DNA of 64,000 nt from a virus. Each line of letters begins with the position of its first letter. Position 1 is the stretch's first letter. Made by a program: the position numbers and the translations under genes. The stretch is from IMG/VR virus record IMGVR_UViG_3300009551_000005, positions 36,494 to 100,493 of that record. One strand, 5' to 3'. Positions 37,542 to 45,760 of this stretch are shown here, piece by piece. Under the pieces are notes generated by a model that saw only the letters and a program-made list of their open reading frames with translations, made no database searches and was not told the origin of the DNA.

Positions 37542-38498
37542 ATGAATCCGAGGGCTGAGACGGTCGCCGCGGTGTCGGCGGAAGTTGTGAAGAAGCACGG
37601 AAGCGGCGCGGTGCTGATGAAGGGCGAGCCCGGCGAGATCATGCTCACCGAGCGCGGAGTGGTGGACACCGGGAGCCTCTCGCTCGACCTCGCGCTGGGC
37701 GTGGGCGGGTGGCCGCGCGGTGCGATCGTTGAGCTCTTCGGCACCGACGAGGACGCCAAGAGCGCGCTGGCGTTTCACGCTTGCGCGGAGTTCGGCAAGG
37801 AGGAAGGCGTGCCCGCCATCATCGACGCGAGTCACAACGTCGACATGGAACGCGCGCTCGACATGGGCGTGGACACCTCCCGTCTCCTGGTCTCGCAGCC
37901 AGACAACGCGACGCAGGCACTTGATATCGCGGAGGTCATGACGCGCTCGGGCGCGGTGGACCTTGTGATCCTGGACTCTTTCGGCGCGCTCCTCGCGCTG
38001 GAAGACGAAGGCTTTGACCGTCGCCCTCACGTCGCGCTTCGTCAGATCTGCGCCATCGCGAAGCGCACTGGGACGACCGTCTTTTTCATCACGCGTCACG
38101 GTGACGCTCCGGTGGCCGGAGGTTGGGGCATCGGCAACTCTCTCAAGTTCTACGCCAGCCTGCGCGTGGACGTGCGTCGTGAGGACGGCGCGACTGTGGC
38201 GAACGTGTGCAAGAACAAGTTCGCGGCTCCCTTCGCACGCGGGCGGTTTCGCGTGGGACGTTCTGGTGTCGAGAAGTCCGCGGAGCTCTTCGATCTCTGC
38301 ATGAAGCGCGGTGTCATCCGGCGCACCGGCCGTCTCTTCGAGTACGTCATCGCCGGCGCGTGGTCTCCGCTCGGCAACTCCGAGGAACGAGCCATCGACG
38401 CCATCCACTCCGGCGTGGGAGCCATGCCGGGGCTGGAGGGGTATCTCCGCCAGAGCGTCATGGAGAAGGGAGCGACCGCGCCTGGGGAGGGAGCATGA
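37542..38498 (+). CDS. RecA-like protein with degenerate ATPase motifs
   Basis: 318 residues aligned end to end with bacterial RecA core patterns (Gly-Gly-Trp-Pro-Arg-Gly-Ala-Ile-Val-Glu-Leu-Phe-Gly at 55-67). The Walker A is Gly-Thr-Asp-Glu-Asp-Ala-Lys-Ser (67-74), lacking the invariant Gly before Lys and the usual Thr. The catalytic Glu of Ile-Asp-Ala-Glu-His is Ser97. Walker B Leu-Asp-Ser remains (D145). ATP hydrolysis is therefore doubtful; a structural or loading partner of the intact RecA-like protein at 45761 is likely. Overlaps the sigma gene. Confidence 0.7.
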   Translation: MNPRAETVAAVSAEVVKKHGSGAVLMKGEPGEIMLTERGVVDTGSLSLDLALGVGGWPRGAIVELFGTDEDAKSALAFHACAEFGKEEGVPAIIDASHNVDMERALDMGVDTSRLLVSQPDNATQALDIAEVMTRSGAVDLVILDSFGALLALEDEGFDRRPHVALRQICAIAKRTGTTVFFITRHGDAPVAGGWGIGNSLKFYASLRVDVRREDGATVANVCKNKFAAPFARGRFRVGRSGVEKSAELFDLCMKRGVIRRTGRLFEYVIAGAWSPLGNSEERAIDAIHSGVGAMPGLEGYLRQSVMEKGATAPGEGA

Positions 38499-39157
38499 GC
38501 CTGGATCTCGAGAGGAGCATCTCCGAGCTCCGCGACGGGCGCGTGACCTTCGAGGACTTCGTTCAGGACACGCAGCCGGTCATGCAGGGCATGGCGCGGA
38601 AGATCATCAGGCAGTGGAAGGCGCCGAACTTCATGGCGCCTGAGGACGTGGCTCAGGAAGCCTTCCTCGCCGCGTGGCAGCGCGTCTGGACGTTCGACGA
38701 GAACCGCGGGACGGAGCTCCGGCGGTACGTCATGTGGAACGCGAAGGACCGCGCGACGAAGCACGTTCACAAGGCGCGCCTCGGCTCGAGGCCGCACCGG
38801 GGTGAGTGCAACATGCGGAGCGTGCAGGAGGTCCCTTCGACTCCGCACCTCCAGGATGAGGACTTGCCGGAGGGCGAGAGGCGAATGCGGCTCCCGCACG
38901 AGGAGCCAAGGCAGGAGGAAGGACTCGAGCGACGTGACGCCATCCGCCGCGCGCTCGCGGCGTGTGGACGGGGTAGGAAGGGTGCGGTGGAGCGCGCGGT
39001 GGTGTTGGCGGTGGCGGAGAAGGGGAGCATCGCGCCGGCGGCGCACGCGCTATATCGCGACCGCGCGGAGAGAAGACGCCTAGGACTACGGTCTTTGGCG
39101 CACGCGGAGGAAGTCACGTTGGCGGCGCTCGAGCGAGTCGCTGCTCGTTTGGGGTAA
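38495..39157 (+). CDS. ECF-like sigma factor
   Basis: 220 residues, ATGA-coupled to the RecA-like gene. Residues about 28-95 fit sigma region 2: Ala-Pro-Glu-Asp-Val-Ala-Gln-Glu-Ala-Phe-Leu-Ala-Ala-Trp then Tyr-Val-Met-Trp-Asn-Ala-Lys-Asp-Arg. After a charged linker (about 100-150) residues 160-215 are a helix-rich region-4-like end. A phage-made sigma factor could read the GGCATC elements. No anti-sigma seen next to it. Confidence 0.65.
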   Translation: MSLDLERSISELRDGRVTFEDFVQDTQPVMQGMARKIIRQWKAPNFMAPEDVAQEAFLAAWQRVWTFDENRGTELRRYVMWNAKDRATKHVHKARLGSRPHRGECNMRSVQEVPSTPHLQDEDLPEGERRMRLPHEEPRQEEGLERRDAIRRALAACGRGRKGAVERAVVLAVAEKGSIAPAAHALYRDRAERRRLGLRSLAHAEEVTLAALERVAARLG

Positions 39158-39201
39158 CAAGATCAACCGGCCGCGACGCGGCCACAGAAGGCGAGGACAT
39201 T

Positions 39202-40635
39202 ATGGCTGCGACGACGACCGAAGAGACGGCGACCAAGAAGGCGACCAAGAAGAGCACCCAGAAGCCCGGCGAGAGCATCATGGGGCCGCTCGTGTGTGGG
39301 ATTCACCGCGACATGACGGTGCGCGAGGTCCTGGTTGAGAACAGCGGGCTCACCGAGGAGACCGCGGCCAGCTTGCCCACCGAGGCGCTCATCCAGCTCG
39401 TGACGCGGAAGGTGCTTCGCGATTGGCCCAAGGATTCCAAGGACCTGACGCAGTGCGTGCAGTGCAAGTCCATCTCCAACAAGGAGTACGACAACTGCCT
39501 TTTCTGCGGCTCCGAGGACACGGTGAACGAGATCCTCTCGGAGAAAGTCATCGACGACTTCAAGGCCGCGTGTGAGGCTGGGGTCGCGGCTTCCGTCGGT
39601 GATCAACCGACGCCGGCGAGGGAGGCCGCGAAAGGCGAGGACACGATGGGACCGAGCACGCACACGGCTCCGGCCGGGGGCAAGAAGAACGGAACAGCGA
39701 AGGCGGAGGAGTCCACTCCGAACCTTCTCGCAGGAGGATTGCCGCCGGGCGCGAAGCCCGCGGCGACGAGCACCGCGCTCGCGAAGGCGGAGCCCAAGGC
39801 GTTGGCGAAGCCTCAGACGGAGGACGATCTCGACAACGCCATCGCGAAGTTCGAGAAGCTGAAGGCCGGCGCGATGGTCTCCATCTGGGACCTCGGTGAC
39901 TACCTTCGCAACGAGATCTACGAGACGCAGCTCTGGAAGCAGCGGACCGAAGAGGTCGAAGAGAAGGGCGGCACGACCAAGAAGCCGGGCCGCTGGAAGA
40001 CGTGGGAGAGCTTCTGCAACTCGGAGCTCCAGTGCGTGCCGGCGACGGCGATGAACTGGATGCTCATCGCGAAGACGTTCACGCGGGACGACGTCGCGCG
40101 CTGGGGTCCGACCAAGCTCGGGATCCTCGCCACGGCTCCGAAGGAGGAGCTCGACCGCGTGAAGAAGAGCATGGAGGGTGGCGCGTCCGTCCGTCAGCTC
40201 CTCGGAGAGGTGAGCGACGCGAAGAAGAAGCACCCCGGCAAGGGTGGGCGCACGCTCGGTGTTTCGCGCGGCAAGTACGGCGGAGAGGCGAGCGACGCGC
40301 AGAAGGAGGCGCGCAAGGCGAACCTCCAGAAGAACGCCAACGCCGCCAAGAGCCGCGCTCTCAAGGAGGCGGAGAAGACGCCGCGCGAGGCGAAGATCAC
40401 GGTGGCCGCCATGATCGGGAAGCTCGGGCGGATGAAGTTCTACCGGACCGACGCGGTGGCGGCGAAGGCGAAGGACAAGAAGCTCGTCGCCACGAAGATG
40501 GACCACAACCCGGTGGGCATCATCGAGCTCCCCTTCCAGAAGGGGATGCACCTGGTCATCAAGCTTAAGTCCGTCGGTTCCGATGGTGGGTGGTGCGGCG
40601 ACGCTGAGTTCAAGCGCATCGAGGAAGAGGAGTAG
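39202..40635 (+). CDS. Zinc-ribbon DNA-binding-type protein
   Basis: 477 residues. Thr/Lys-rich start; Cys-Val-Gln-Cys (about 85-88) with Cys-Leu-Phe-Cys-Gly (about 99-103) is a zinc ribbon; a degenerate palindrome insert reads Val-Gly-Asp-Gln-Pro-Thr at about 131-136. The middle (about 235-330) has Ala-Met-Asn-Trp-Met-Leu-Ile-Ala and Trp-Gly-Pro-Thr-Lys-Leu-Gly helices like HTH regulators; residues about 345-410 are Lys/Ala-rich. The end is beta. Not assigned to a family. Confidence 0.55.
   Translation: MAATTTEETATKKATKKSTQKPGESIMGPLVCGIHRDMTVREVLVENSGLTEETAASLPTEALIQLVTRKVLRDWPKDSKDLTQCVQCKSISNKEYDNCLFCGSEDTVNEILSEKVIDDFKAACEAGVAASVGDQPTPAREAAKGEDTMGPSTHTAPAGGKKNGTAKAEESTPNLLAGGLPPGAKPAATSTALAKAEPKALAKPQTEDDLDNAIAKFEKLKAGAMVSIWDLGDYLRNEIYETQLWKQRTEEVEEKGGTTKKPGRWKTWESFCNSELQCVPATAMNWMLIAKTFTRDDVARWGPTKLGILATAPKEELDRVKKSMEGGASVRQLLGEVSDAKKKHPGKGGRTLGVSRGKYGGEASDAQKEARKANLQKNANAAKSRALKEAEKTPREAKITVAAMIGKLGRMKFYRTDAVAAKAKDKKLVATKMDHNPVGIIELPFQKGMHLVIKLKSVGSDGGWCGDAEFKRIEEEE
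39593..39612. repeat. Palindrome copy 8 (coding, degenerate)
   Basis: Left arm CCGTCGGTGATC is intact; three bases are missing from the centre and the outer right arm is changed. It keeps the reading frame (V-G-D-Q-P-T). Looks like a decaying copy. Confidence 0.7.
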
Positions 40636-40661
40636 CGGCATCGCGCGCGGACGAGACCGGC

Positions 40662-40667
40662 GGCATC
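40662..40667 (+). promoter_or_regulatory. GGCATC start element (class B)
   Basis: GGCATC exactly 9 nt before ATG 40677 of the DNA polymerase gene; a second GGCATC lies at 40637-40642. Confidence 0.52.
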
Positions 40668-40676
40668 ATCGGGCGC

Positions 40677-43313
40677 ATGCCCGAGTTCGTGAACGGCTTC
40701 GTCCGCGGCGGTTCCATTCACCTCCTCACGCGCACGCCGTCCGGTGTGCAGACCACGACCTACCCAGCCGAATACGTCGCCTTCGTTCGGCACGCAGATC
40801 TCCCCGGAGATCTCGAGCGCCATCTCTCCGCCTCGCAGTTCGTCTCCAGCGCCCGGCGCGAGGGCGCGTTCCTTCGCCTCGGCTTCCGCTCCCACGCTTT
40901 CCGCGACGCGCTCTGTCAGTCTCCCAAGTCACCGCTCGCGCAGCACGGCATCGCCACCTACGAGGGCGACGTCGACCCGGTGCGCCGCTGGCTGACGGAC
41001 CATCCAGAGGCGACCATCCAGAGGCCGCGCCGTTGTTGGCTCGACATCGAGACGGACTCCCGCGTGCCTGCGAAGCGCGCGAAGGAGGGAGCCGCGCGCG
41101 TCCTGTCCTGGTCCGTCATCGCGGACGACCCGCGGCGCGTCCGCTTCGACGTCCTCAAGGCAGACACCGACACCGCGGAGGCGGAGCTCCTCGGCCGTTT
41201 CTGGGAGGCGGTCGCTGACCTCGACCAGGTGCTCGCGTGGTTCGGTGACATCTTCGACTTCCCCGTCCTCAAGCTTCGCTCCAAGGCGCGGCGCGTCCGC
41301 TTTGACGAGGACCGTCTGCTTTTTCTCGATCACGCAGAGCTCTTCGAGCGGCACAACAAGAACAGCTCGCAGTCCGGCGAAGAGAAGCAGTCGATGGCGC
41401 TTCAGAACATCGCTGTGGCTTCCGGCGTCGCCGGCAAGCTCGATGAGGAGGGGCTCATCCCCGGCAAGGCTATGGGCGCGCAGACCTGGGAGATGTGGGA
41501 GGCGGGTGGCGAGTGGAGAGACCGCCTCGTGCGATACATGGTTCGCGACACGGAGACCATGCGTCGCATCGAGGGGAAGAACGGATACGTGGCGCTTCAG
41601 TCCACGATCTGCGAGGCGTGCACGCTCTTCGGTGACTCGAGGTCGCTCAAGCCGACGCGCCAGCTCGACGCGTTCATGCTCCGCTTGGGCGCAGCGCGCG
41701 GGCAGCGCTTCCCCACGCGGCGGTTCTTCGACGAGGACGTTGCCGACCAGCACGACCAGTTCAAGGGCGCCTACGTCATGGATCCCAAGGTGCGGGGCAT
41801 CGGCAAGGACATCCACGTCGTCGACTTCTCGCGCATGTATCCGGCGAACATCCTCACGTTCAACATGAGCGCCGAAACGAAGAAGCTCGTTCCGGTGACC
41901 GGTCCGATCCCTGAAGGGTGCTGCCGCACGCCCACGACGGGCGTCGGGTTCACGACCGCTGAGCCGGGGCTTCTCGTCGTCGCGTTGAAGGAGCTCCTCC
42001 GCCTCCGCAAGGAGTGGTCCAAGAAGCAGGCATCGTTGCCGCCGGGCACGACGGATTGGGAGGACGCTGGCCGCCGGTCGGTCGCTTACAAGGTCGCGGC
42101 CAACTCGTTCTACGGCGTCGTCGGCTCGCCGTTCTCGCGCTTCTTTGACCGCGCCATCGCGGAGTCGGTCACGCAGACGGGCGTGTGGCTCCTCAAGATG
42201 ACCATTCACGCCGCGGAGGAGCGCGGGTGGAAGGTGGTCTACGCGGATACCGACTCGTGCTTCGTGCAGGGTCCCACCGATGAGGAGTTCACGGCGTTCG
42301 CCAAGCATTGCAACGAGGTGCTCTATCCCGAGGCGCTCAAGAAGTGCGGCTGCGTCGAGAACGCGGTCGAGATCGCGTACGAGAAGAAGTTGAGCCGCGT
42401 CGTGTTCGTCTCCGCGAAGCGCTACATCGCGAGCTACGCGCACTACAAGGGCAAGGCCGCCACCTCCGACTCCAAGCCCGAGATCAAGGGCATCGAGTAC
42501 AAGAGAGGCGACGCCAACAAGCTCGCGCGTCGCCTCCAGGCGCAGGTCATCGATCTCCTCGTCGGCGGTCTGAAGGTGGTGGAGGGAGCGCCGTCTGATG
42601 ATCTCTCGCGCTACCACGAGCTCGTTTCCAAGATGCGCTCCCACGTGCTCGACGATGCGCTGCCGCTCGACGAGGTGCAGATCGCGCAGAAGATGACGAA
42701 GGATGCCGGCGACTACAAGAACGCTCCGCCACACGTGCGCGTCGCCAAGATGCTCGCGGAGCGTGGCGAGGACGTTCAGGAAGGCGCGCGCATCGCGTAC
42801 GTGGTGACCGACGGCTCTGTCTCGCCGATGACCGTCATCCCCGCCATCGACTACACCGGGCAGGAGGCGGACCGGCACTACATCTGGGAGGACAAGGTGT
42901 TTCCGCCGACGCGCGCGCTCCTCGAGGCCGCGTTTCCTGATGAGCCGTGGGAGCCGTGGGCCAAGACGCGTCCACCCAAGGTGCGCTCCAAGAAGAGCGC
43001 CGAAGGACAACTCGAGCTCGGGCAGCAACCGACGCTTTCTCCGCTGCCCAAGCCCTCGGAGAGTGCCGTCGGTGATCGATCACCGACGGTGAAGAAGCCG
43101 AAAGAGTTCGTGGCCGTGCTCGACCAGTCCAGGCTCCCCGGGCGCGATCTCACCGTGGTGCGCGACATCGTGGCGCGTCACCCAGGTGACCGACCGCTCG
43201 TTCTGGACCTTGGGCTCGAGGGAGGACGGCGCGCGAAGATGAGCACCATCTTCACGTGCGACGGGAGCGAGGCGCTGGCGGAGGAGCTCAAGAGGTTCCG
43301 CGCGGCATCGTGA
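40677..43313 (+). CDS. Family B DNA polymerase
   Basis: 878 residues. Exonuclease: Exo I Leu-Asp-Ile-Glu-Thr-Asp (about 121-126), Exo II Trp-Phe-Gly-Asp-Ile-Phe-Asp (about 187-193), Exo III Tyr-Met-Val-Arg-Asp-Thr-Glu. Polymerase: motif A Asp-Phe-Ser-Arg-Met-Tyr-Pro (about 381-387), motif B Lys-Val-Ala-Ala-Asn-Ser-Phe-Tyr-Gly (about 471-479), motif C Tyr-Ala-Asp-Thr-Asp-Ser (about 521-526). Palindrome copy 9 codes residues 797-804 in the linker before a C-terminal 70-residue module resembling the small end domain of DnaE-type polymerases (inference). Replicates the phage chromosome. Confidence 0.9.
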   Translation: MPEFVNGFVRGGSIHLLTRTPSGVQTTTYPAEYVAFVRHADLPGDLERHLSASQFVSSARREGAFLRLGFRSHAFRDALCQSPKSPLAQHGIATYEGDVDPVRRWLTDHPEATIQRPRRCWLDIETDSRVPAKRAKEGAARVLSWSVIADDPRRVRFDVLKADTDTAEAELLGRFWEAVADLDQVLAWFGDIFDFPVLKLRSKARRVRFDEDRLLFLDHAELFERHNKNSSQSGEEKQSMALQNIAVASGVAGKLDEEGLIPGKAMGAQTWEMWEAGGEWRDRLVRYMVRDTETMRRIEGKNGYVALQSTICEACTLFGDSRSLKPTRQLDAFMLRLGAARGQRFPTRRFFDEDVADQHDQFKGAYVMDPKVRGIGKDIHVVDFSRMYPANILTFNMSAETKKLVPVTGPIPEGCCRTPTTGVGFTTAEPGLLVVALKELLRLRKEWSKKQASLPPGTTDWEDAGRRSVAYKVAANSFYGVVGSPFSRFFDRAIAESVTQTGVWLLKMTIHAAEERGWKVVYADTDSCFVQGPTDEEFTAFAKHCNEVLYPEALKKCGCVENAVEIAYEKKLSRVVFVSAKRYIASYAHYKGKAATSDSKPEIKGIEYKRGDANKLARRLQAQVIDLLVGGLKVVEGAPSDDLSRYHELVSKMRSHVLDDALPLDEVQIAQKMTKDAGDYKNAPPHVRVAKMLAERGEDVQEGARIAYVVTDGSVSPMTVIPAIDYTGQEADRHYIWEDKVFPPTRALLEAAFPDEPWEPWAKTRPPKVRSKKSAEGQLELGQQPTLSPLPKPSESAVGDRSPTVKKPKEFVAVLDQSRLPGRDLTVVRDIVARHPGDRPLVLDLGLEGGRRAKMSTIFTCDGSEALAEELKRFRAAS
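43066..43089. repeat. Palindrome copy 9 (coding, DNA polymerase)
   Basis: Perfect 24-bp copy, in frame as V-G-D-R-S-P-T in the linker after the polymerase fold. Confidence 0.92.
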
Positions 43314-43317
43314 TGGT

Positions 43318-43407
43318 TACGCGGCCTCGGAGGGACGAGCACACCGCGTTCAATTCGCGGGGTGGGGGTTCGACTCCCCGCCGCGTCTAGAAAGCCTCCG
43401 AGGCCGC
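43318..43407 (+). other. tRNA-like structured element
   Basis: The 13-bp inverted repeat GCGGCCTCGGAGG (43321-43333) / CCTCCGAGGCCGC (43395-43407) is perfect. Inside are a hairpin CCGCG-TTCAATT-CGCGG (43344-43360) like an anticodon arm, and GGGG-TTCGACT-CCCC (43365-43379) like a tRNA T arm with the TTCGA loop. The outer 6 bp ACGCGG/CCGCGT also pair. Spacing between arms and the loop base after CAA are wrong for a functional tRNA, so a decayed tRNA or a new structured RNA/terminator. Confidence 0.45.
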
Positions 43408-43408
43408 G

Positions 43409-43624
43409 ATGTCTCCTGACGAACAATCCAAGATCGAACCGTGGTGGAAGCAGCTCGCCTATCGCGTGAAGATCTGTCAGTTCCCTTGCCTTCACTGCCT
43501 TGAAGTCTGGAACTGGTTGATGGCACCGCGGCATATCCGTCCTCATGCCCAGAGGAAGAGGAAAAGTGGAGGTCGCGCCGGCGGCCGAGGCAGTGCAGGA
43601 GACCGCGAACGGCGCGGGAAGTGA
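43409..43624 (+). CDS. Small Cys-containing ORF
   Basis: 71 residues, ATG 2 nt after the tRNA-like element. Cys-Gln-Phe-Pro-Cys-Leu-His-Cys at about 23-30 may bind metal; Trp-rich before, Arg/Gly-rich after. The last 80 nt overlap the next gene in another frame, so the real protein may be shorter or absent. Confidence 0.35.
   Translation: MSPDEQSKIEPWWKQLAYRVKICQFPCLHCLEVWNWLMAPRHIRPHAQRKRKSGGRAGGRGSAGDRERRGK
43530..43535 (+). promoter_or_regulatory. GGCATA start element (class B variant)
   Basis: GGCATA exactly 9 nt before ATG 43545. Confidence 0.42.
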
Positions 43625-44180
43625 CAACGGCGCGCAGCTCGCGCGCGAGCTCGCAGCGGCGCAGTACCCCGTGGCTGTGGAGCGCGTGAACAAGGCGGTG
43701 GAGCGCCCCATTCAGAAGGGGTTCGAGAAGATCCTCGAGACGCTCTTCATCGAAGATCCCTGGGCGACGTTTCAGGACCTCGAGCAGAAGCTCGCGCTCT
43801 TCGACCGTCGCACCGACCCAGGTTCCACGCTGGAGGCGTTGGACCTCGCGGAGACCAACGCGCGTTCGGCGCACCGTCTCTTCTGCACGGCGAAGGTCGC
43901 GCACCGCGAGTGGGAGCTCGAGAACGCGCTCGTCTTCAGCGCGATGTACGCGGAGGCCACGGCGTCGCTCCAGCAAGAGAAGGACTCCAAGGCGCGCAAC
44001 AAGGCCATCACCGACGCGGATGTCACTCACCGCGCGGTCGTGCTGTTCCCGGATGAGTACAAGGCTCAGGAGGTGCGCAAGACGAAAGTCGAGATGATGG
44101 TGAAGAGCATGGAGAACCTCGCGGACATGTGGAAGAGCCGCGTCTTCACTCTCCGTGCTATCCAAGAAGCGCAGCGGTAA
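43545..44180 (+). CDS. Hypothetical replication-block protein
   Basis: 211 residues. Basic start Met-Pro-Arg-Gly-Arg-Gly-Lys, then all-helical sequence with many Glu/Ala/Lys heptads, and Lys-Val-Glu-Met-Met-Val-Lys-Ser-Met near the end. Between polymerase and the 44264 gene; may be a recombination or ssDNA partner, but no motif proves it. Confidence 0.62.
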   Translation: MPRGRGKVEVAPAAEAVQETANGAGSDNGAQLARELAAAQYPVAVERVNKAVERPIQKGFEKILETLFIEDPWATFQDLEQKLALFDRRTDPGSTLEALDLAETNARSAHRLFCTAKVAHREWELENALVFSAMYAEATASLQQEKDSKARNKAITDADVTHRAVVLFPDEYKAQEVRKTKVEMMVKSMENLADMWKSRVFTLRAIQEAQR

Positions 44181-44263
44181 ACGCCGCCGCGCGGTAGCCA
44201 GCCCGCAATTCAGTCCCAGTTCTGTGAACCCGCGGCGCGAGCCGCATTCGAAGCGAGAAGACC

Positions 44264-45742
44264 ATGCCCACTGAGTTCAATTCCGTCGACGAGTTCCTCA
44301 AGTACCAGGTCGGCAATCGCGCCGGTCGCCTGAAGGGTTGGAGGAAGAACATCGACGAAAACCACGGCGCCGTGAAGGTCGTGTTCCACACGAAGCAGCT
44401 CCCAGTCATCCTCTGGCAGCACGCGAACATCCCGCAGATCGTCAACCGCCTGAAGGACGAGGAGGAGGTCGAGGAGCTCTGGAGCGGGAAGTGGAATTGC
44501 TGGGAGGATGAGGGCTACCTGAAGGGGCAGCGCGACTTCGACGAGAACAACAAGGTGAAGGACGTCTGGCCCACGCACTGCGGTCAGTGCCGCCTTCAGA
44601 CGTGGCTCTACCTCGAGGTGCTGAAGGGTCACATCCCGTTCTATCAGCCACTCTTCCGTTTCAGCGCCGCGGATGCGGAGCGCGACACCGTGCTCTTCGC
44701 CGGCGGGATCACCGGCCTGCACCCCGAGTTCAAGGATCTCGACAACGACACGAAGTCTCTCGTGAAGGAGTCGGGAATGGAGCTCGGCACCGCGTGGAAG
44801 CAGGAGAACTGGGCGAAGGCGGTCTGCCTCTTCACCGTCGCGCAGCTCGATGACCCGGGTCTCGGCATCATGATCTCGGAGGAGACGCAGCTCCTCTTCC
44901 AGAAGTTCCAGACGGAGCTCAGGAAGACCATCCAGAGGAAGCAGGTGGACGCGCAGGCGCGCGAGAAGGGTCTCGGCAATCCGTTTAGGAACCCCTATCC
45001 GTTCCGGTGGGATTACGACGGGAAGCCCAAGAGCAAGAAGATCTCGGACATGTACGACTGCACCGCGCTCGAAGAGCCCGTGCCCGAGGACGTTCTCAAG
45101 CTCGTGATGGGCACGCCGCCGGACATCACGAAGCAGAAGCTCCGCCACAACCAGCAGGAGATGCGCGCTTATCTCGAGGAGCACCAGATCAAGGGCGTGA
45201 AGATTCCCTGGGACGAGATCTACGACGTGCCCAAGCTCGTGGATGACAAGGACGACGCCGCGTTTCCTCACGGCGCTAACGCGCCGGCGGAGGAGAAGGG
45301 CAGGACGCCGGAGGTCAGCACCGTCGGTGATCGATCACCGACGGCTCCCGATCCCAAGGCCGCGGCGCTGGCAGAAGCGAAGGCCGCGCGTAGCATCCCG
45401 ACGGCCGAGGACGACGCCAACTTCCCGGGCGCGGTCGCCGAGTGCTGGGACGACAAGAGCGGGTGCAAGACGTGGATGTGGTCCGACGCTCATACGTGTC
45501 CGAACCCGAAGTGCGGACGCATCTGGGACCCCGAGAAGGCTGCCGCCGCGAAGGCTGCGGAGGAGGCGAAGAAGGCGGCCGAGCAGCCCGCCCAGGAGGC
45601 TCCCCGTCCGCGCGGCAGGGGACGCGGCGCCAAGGCCGCGGAGACCGCAGCTCCAGCTCAGGAAGCGCCGCCGGCGGCCGCCCAGACGACCTCCATCCCC
45701 GCGCGCGGGAAAGAGGTCGGCGGAGACAAGGTCGGTTTCTGA
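44264..45742 (+). CDS. Putative ssDNA-binding-like replication protein
   Basis: 492 residues. Residues 1-330 form a globular part with Cys-Gly-Gln-Cys at about 107-110; palindrome copy 10 codes residues 354-360 in a linker; Cys at about 393, Cys at about 401 and Cys-Pro-Asn-Pro-Lys-Cys-Gly at about 411-417 form a second zinc ribbon; the tail is Ala/Glu/Pro-rich and ends Gly-Asp-Lys-Val-Gly-Phe. Place between polymerase and RecA-like genes suits a single-strand binding protein, but this is inference from context. Confidence 0.5.
   Translation: MPTEFNSVDEFLKYQVGNRAGRLKGWRKNIDENHGAVKVVFHTKQLPVILWQHANIPQIVNRLKDEEEVEELWSGKWNCWEDEGYLKGQRDFDENNKVKDVWPTHCGQCRLQTWLYLEVLKGHIPFYQPLFRFSAADAERDTVLFAGGITGLHPEFKDLDNDTKSLVKESGMELGTAWKQENWAKAVCLFTVAQLDDPGLGIMISEETQLLFQKFQTELRKTIQRKQVDAQAREKGLGNPFRNPYPFRWDYDGKPKSKKISDMYDCTALEEPVPEDVLKLVMGTPPDITKQKLRHNQQEMRAYLEEHQIKGVKIPWDEIYDVPKLVDDKDDAAFPHGANAPAEEKGRTPEVSTVGDRSPTAPDPKAAALAEAKAARSIPTAEDDANFPGAVAECWDDKSGCKTWMWSDAHTCPNPKCGRIWDPEKAAAAKAAEEAKKAAEQPAQEAPRPRGRGRGAKAAETAAPAQEAPPAAAQTTSIPARGKEVGGDKVGF
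45321..45344. repeat. Palindrome copy 10 (coding)
   Basis: Perfect 24-bp copy in frame as V-G-D-R-S-P-T, in a linker before a zinc ribbon. Confidence 0.92.
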
Positions 45743-45745
45743 CGC

Positions 45746-45751
45746 GGCATG
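45746..45751 (+). promoter_or_regulatory. GGCATG start element (class B variant)
   Basis: GGCATG exactly 9 nt before ATG 45761. This spacing argues for 45761 rather than 45749 as the start. Confidence 0.42.
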
Positions 45752-45760
45752 ATGAGCGCC

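Noticed and set aside
43318-43388. A functional tRNA with anticodon CAA
   Set aside because: D-to-anticodon spacing is 4 nt instead of 1, the variable loop is 3 nt, position 37 is T, the 49-65 pair fails and no CCA end is present.
45749-45760. ATG at 45749 as start of the RecA-like gene
   Set aside because: It lies inside the GGCATG element; the ATG at 45761 has the standard 9-nt spacing and gives an N-terminus shared with another phage protein.
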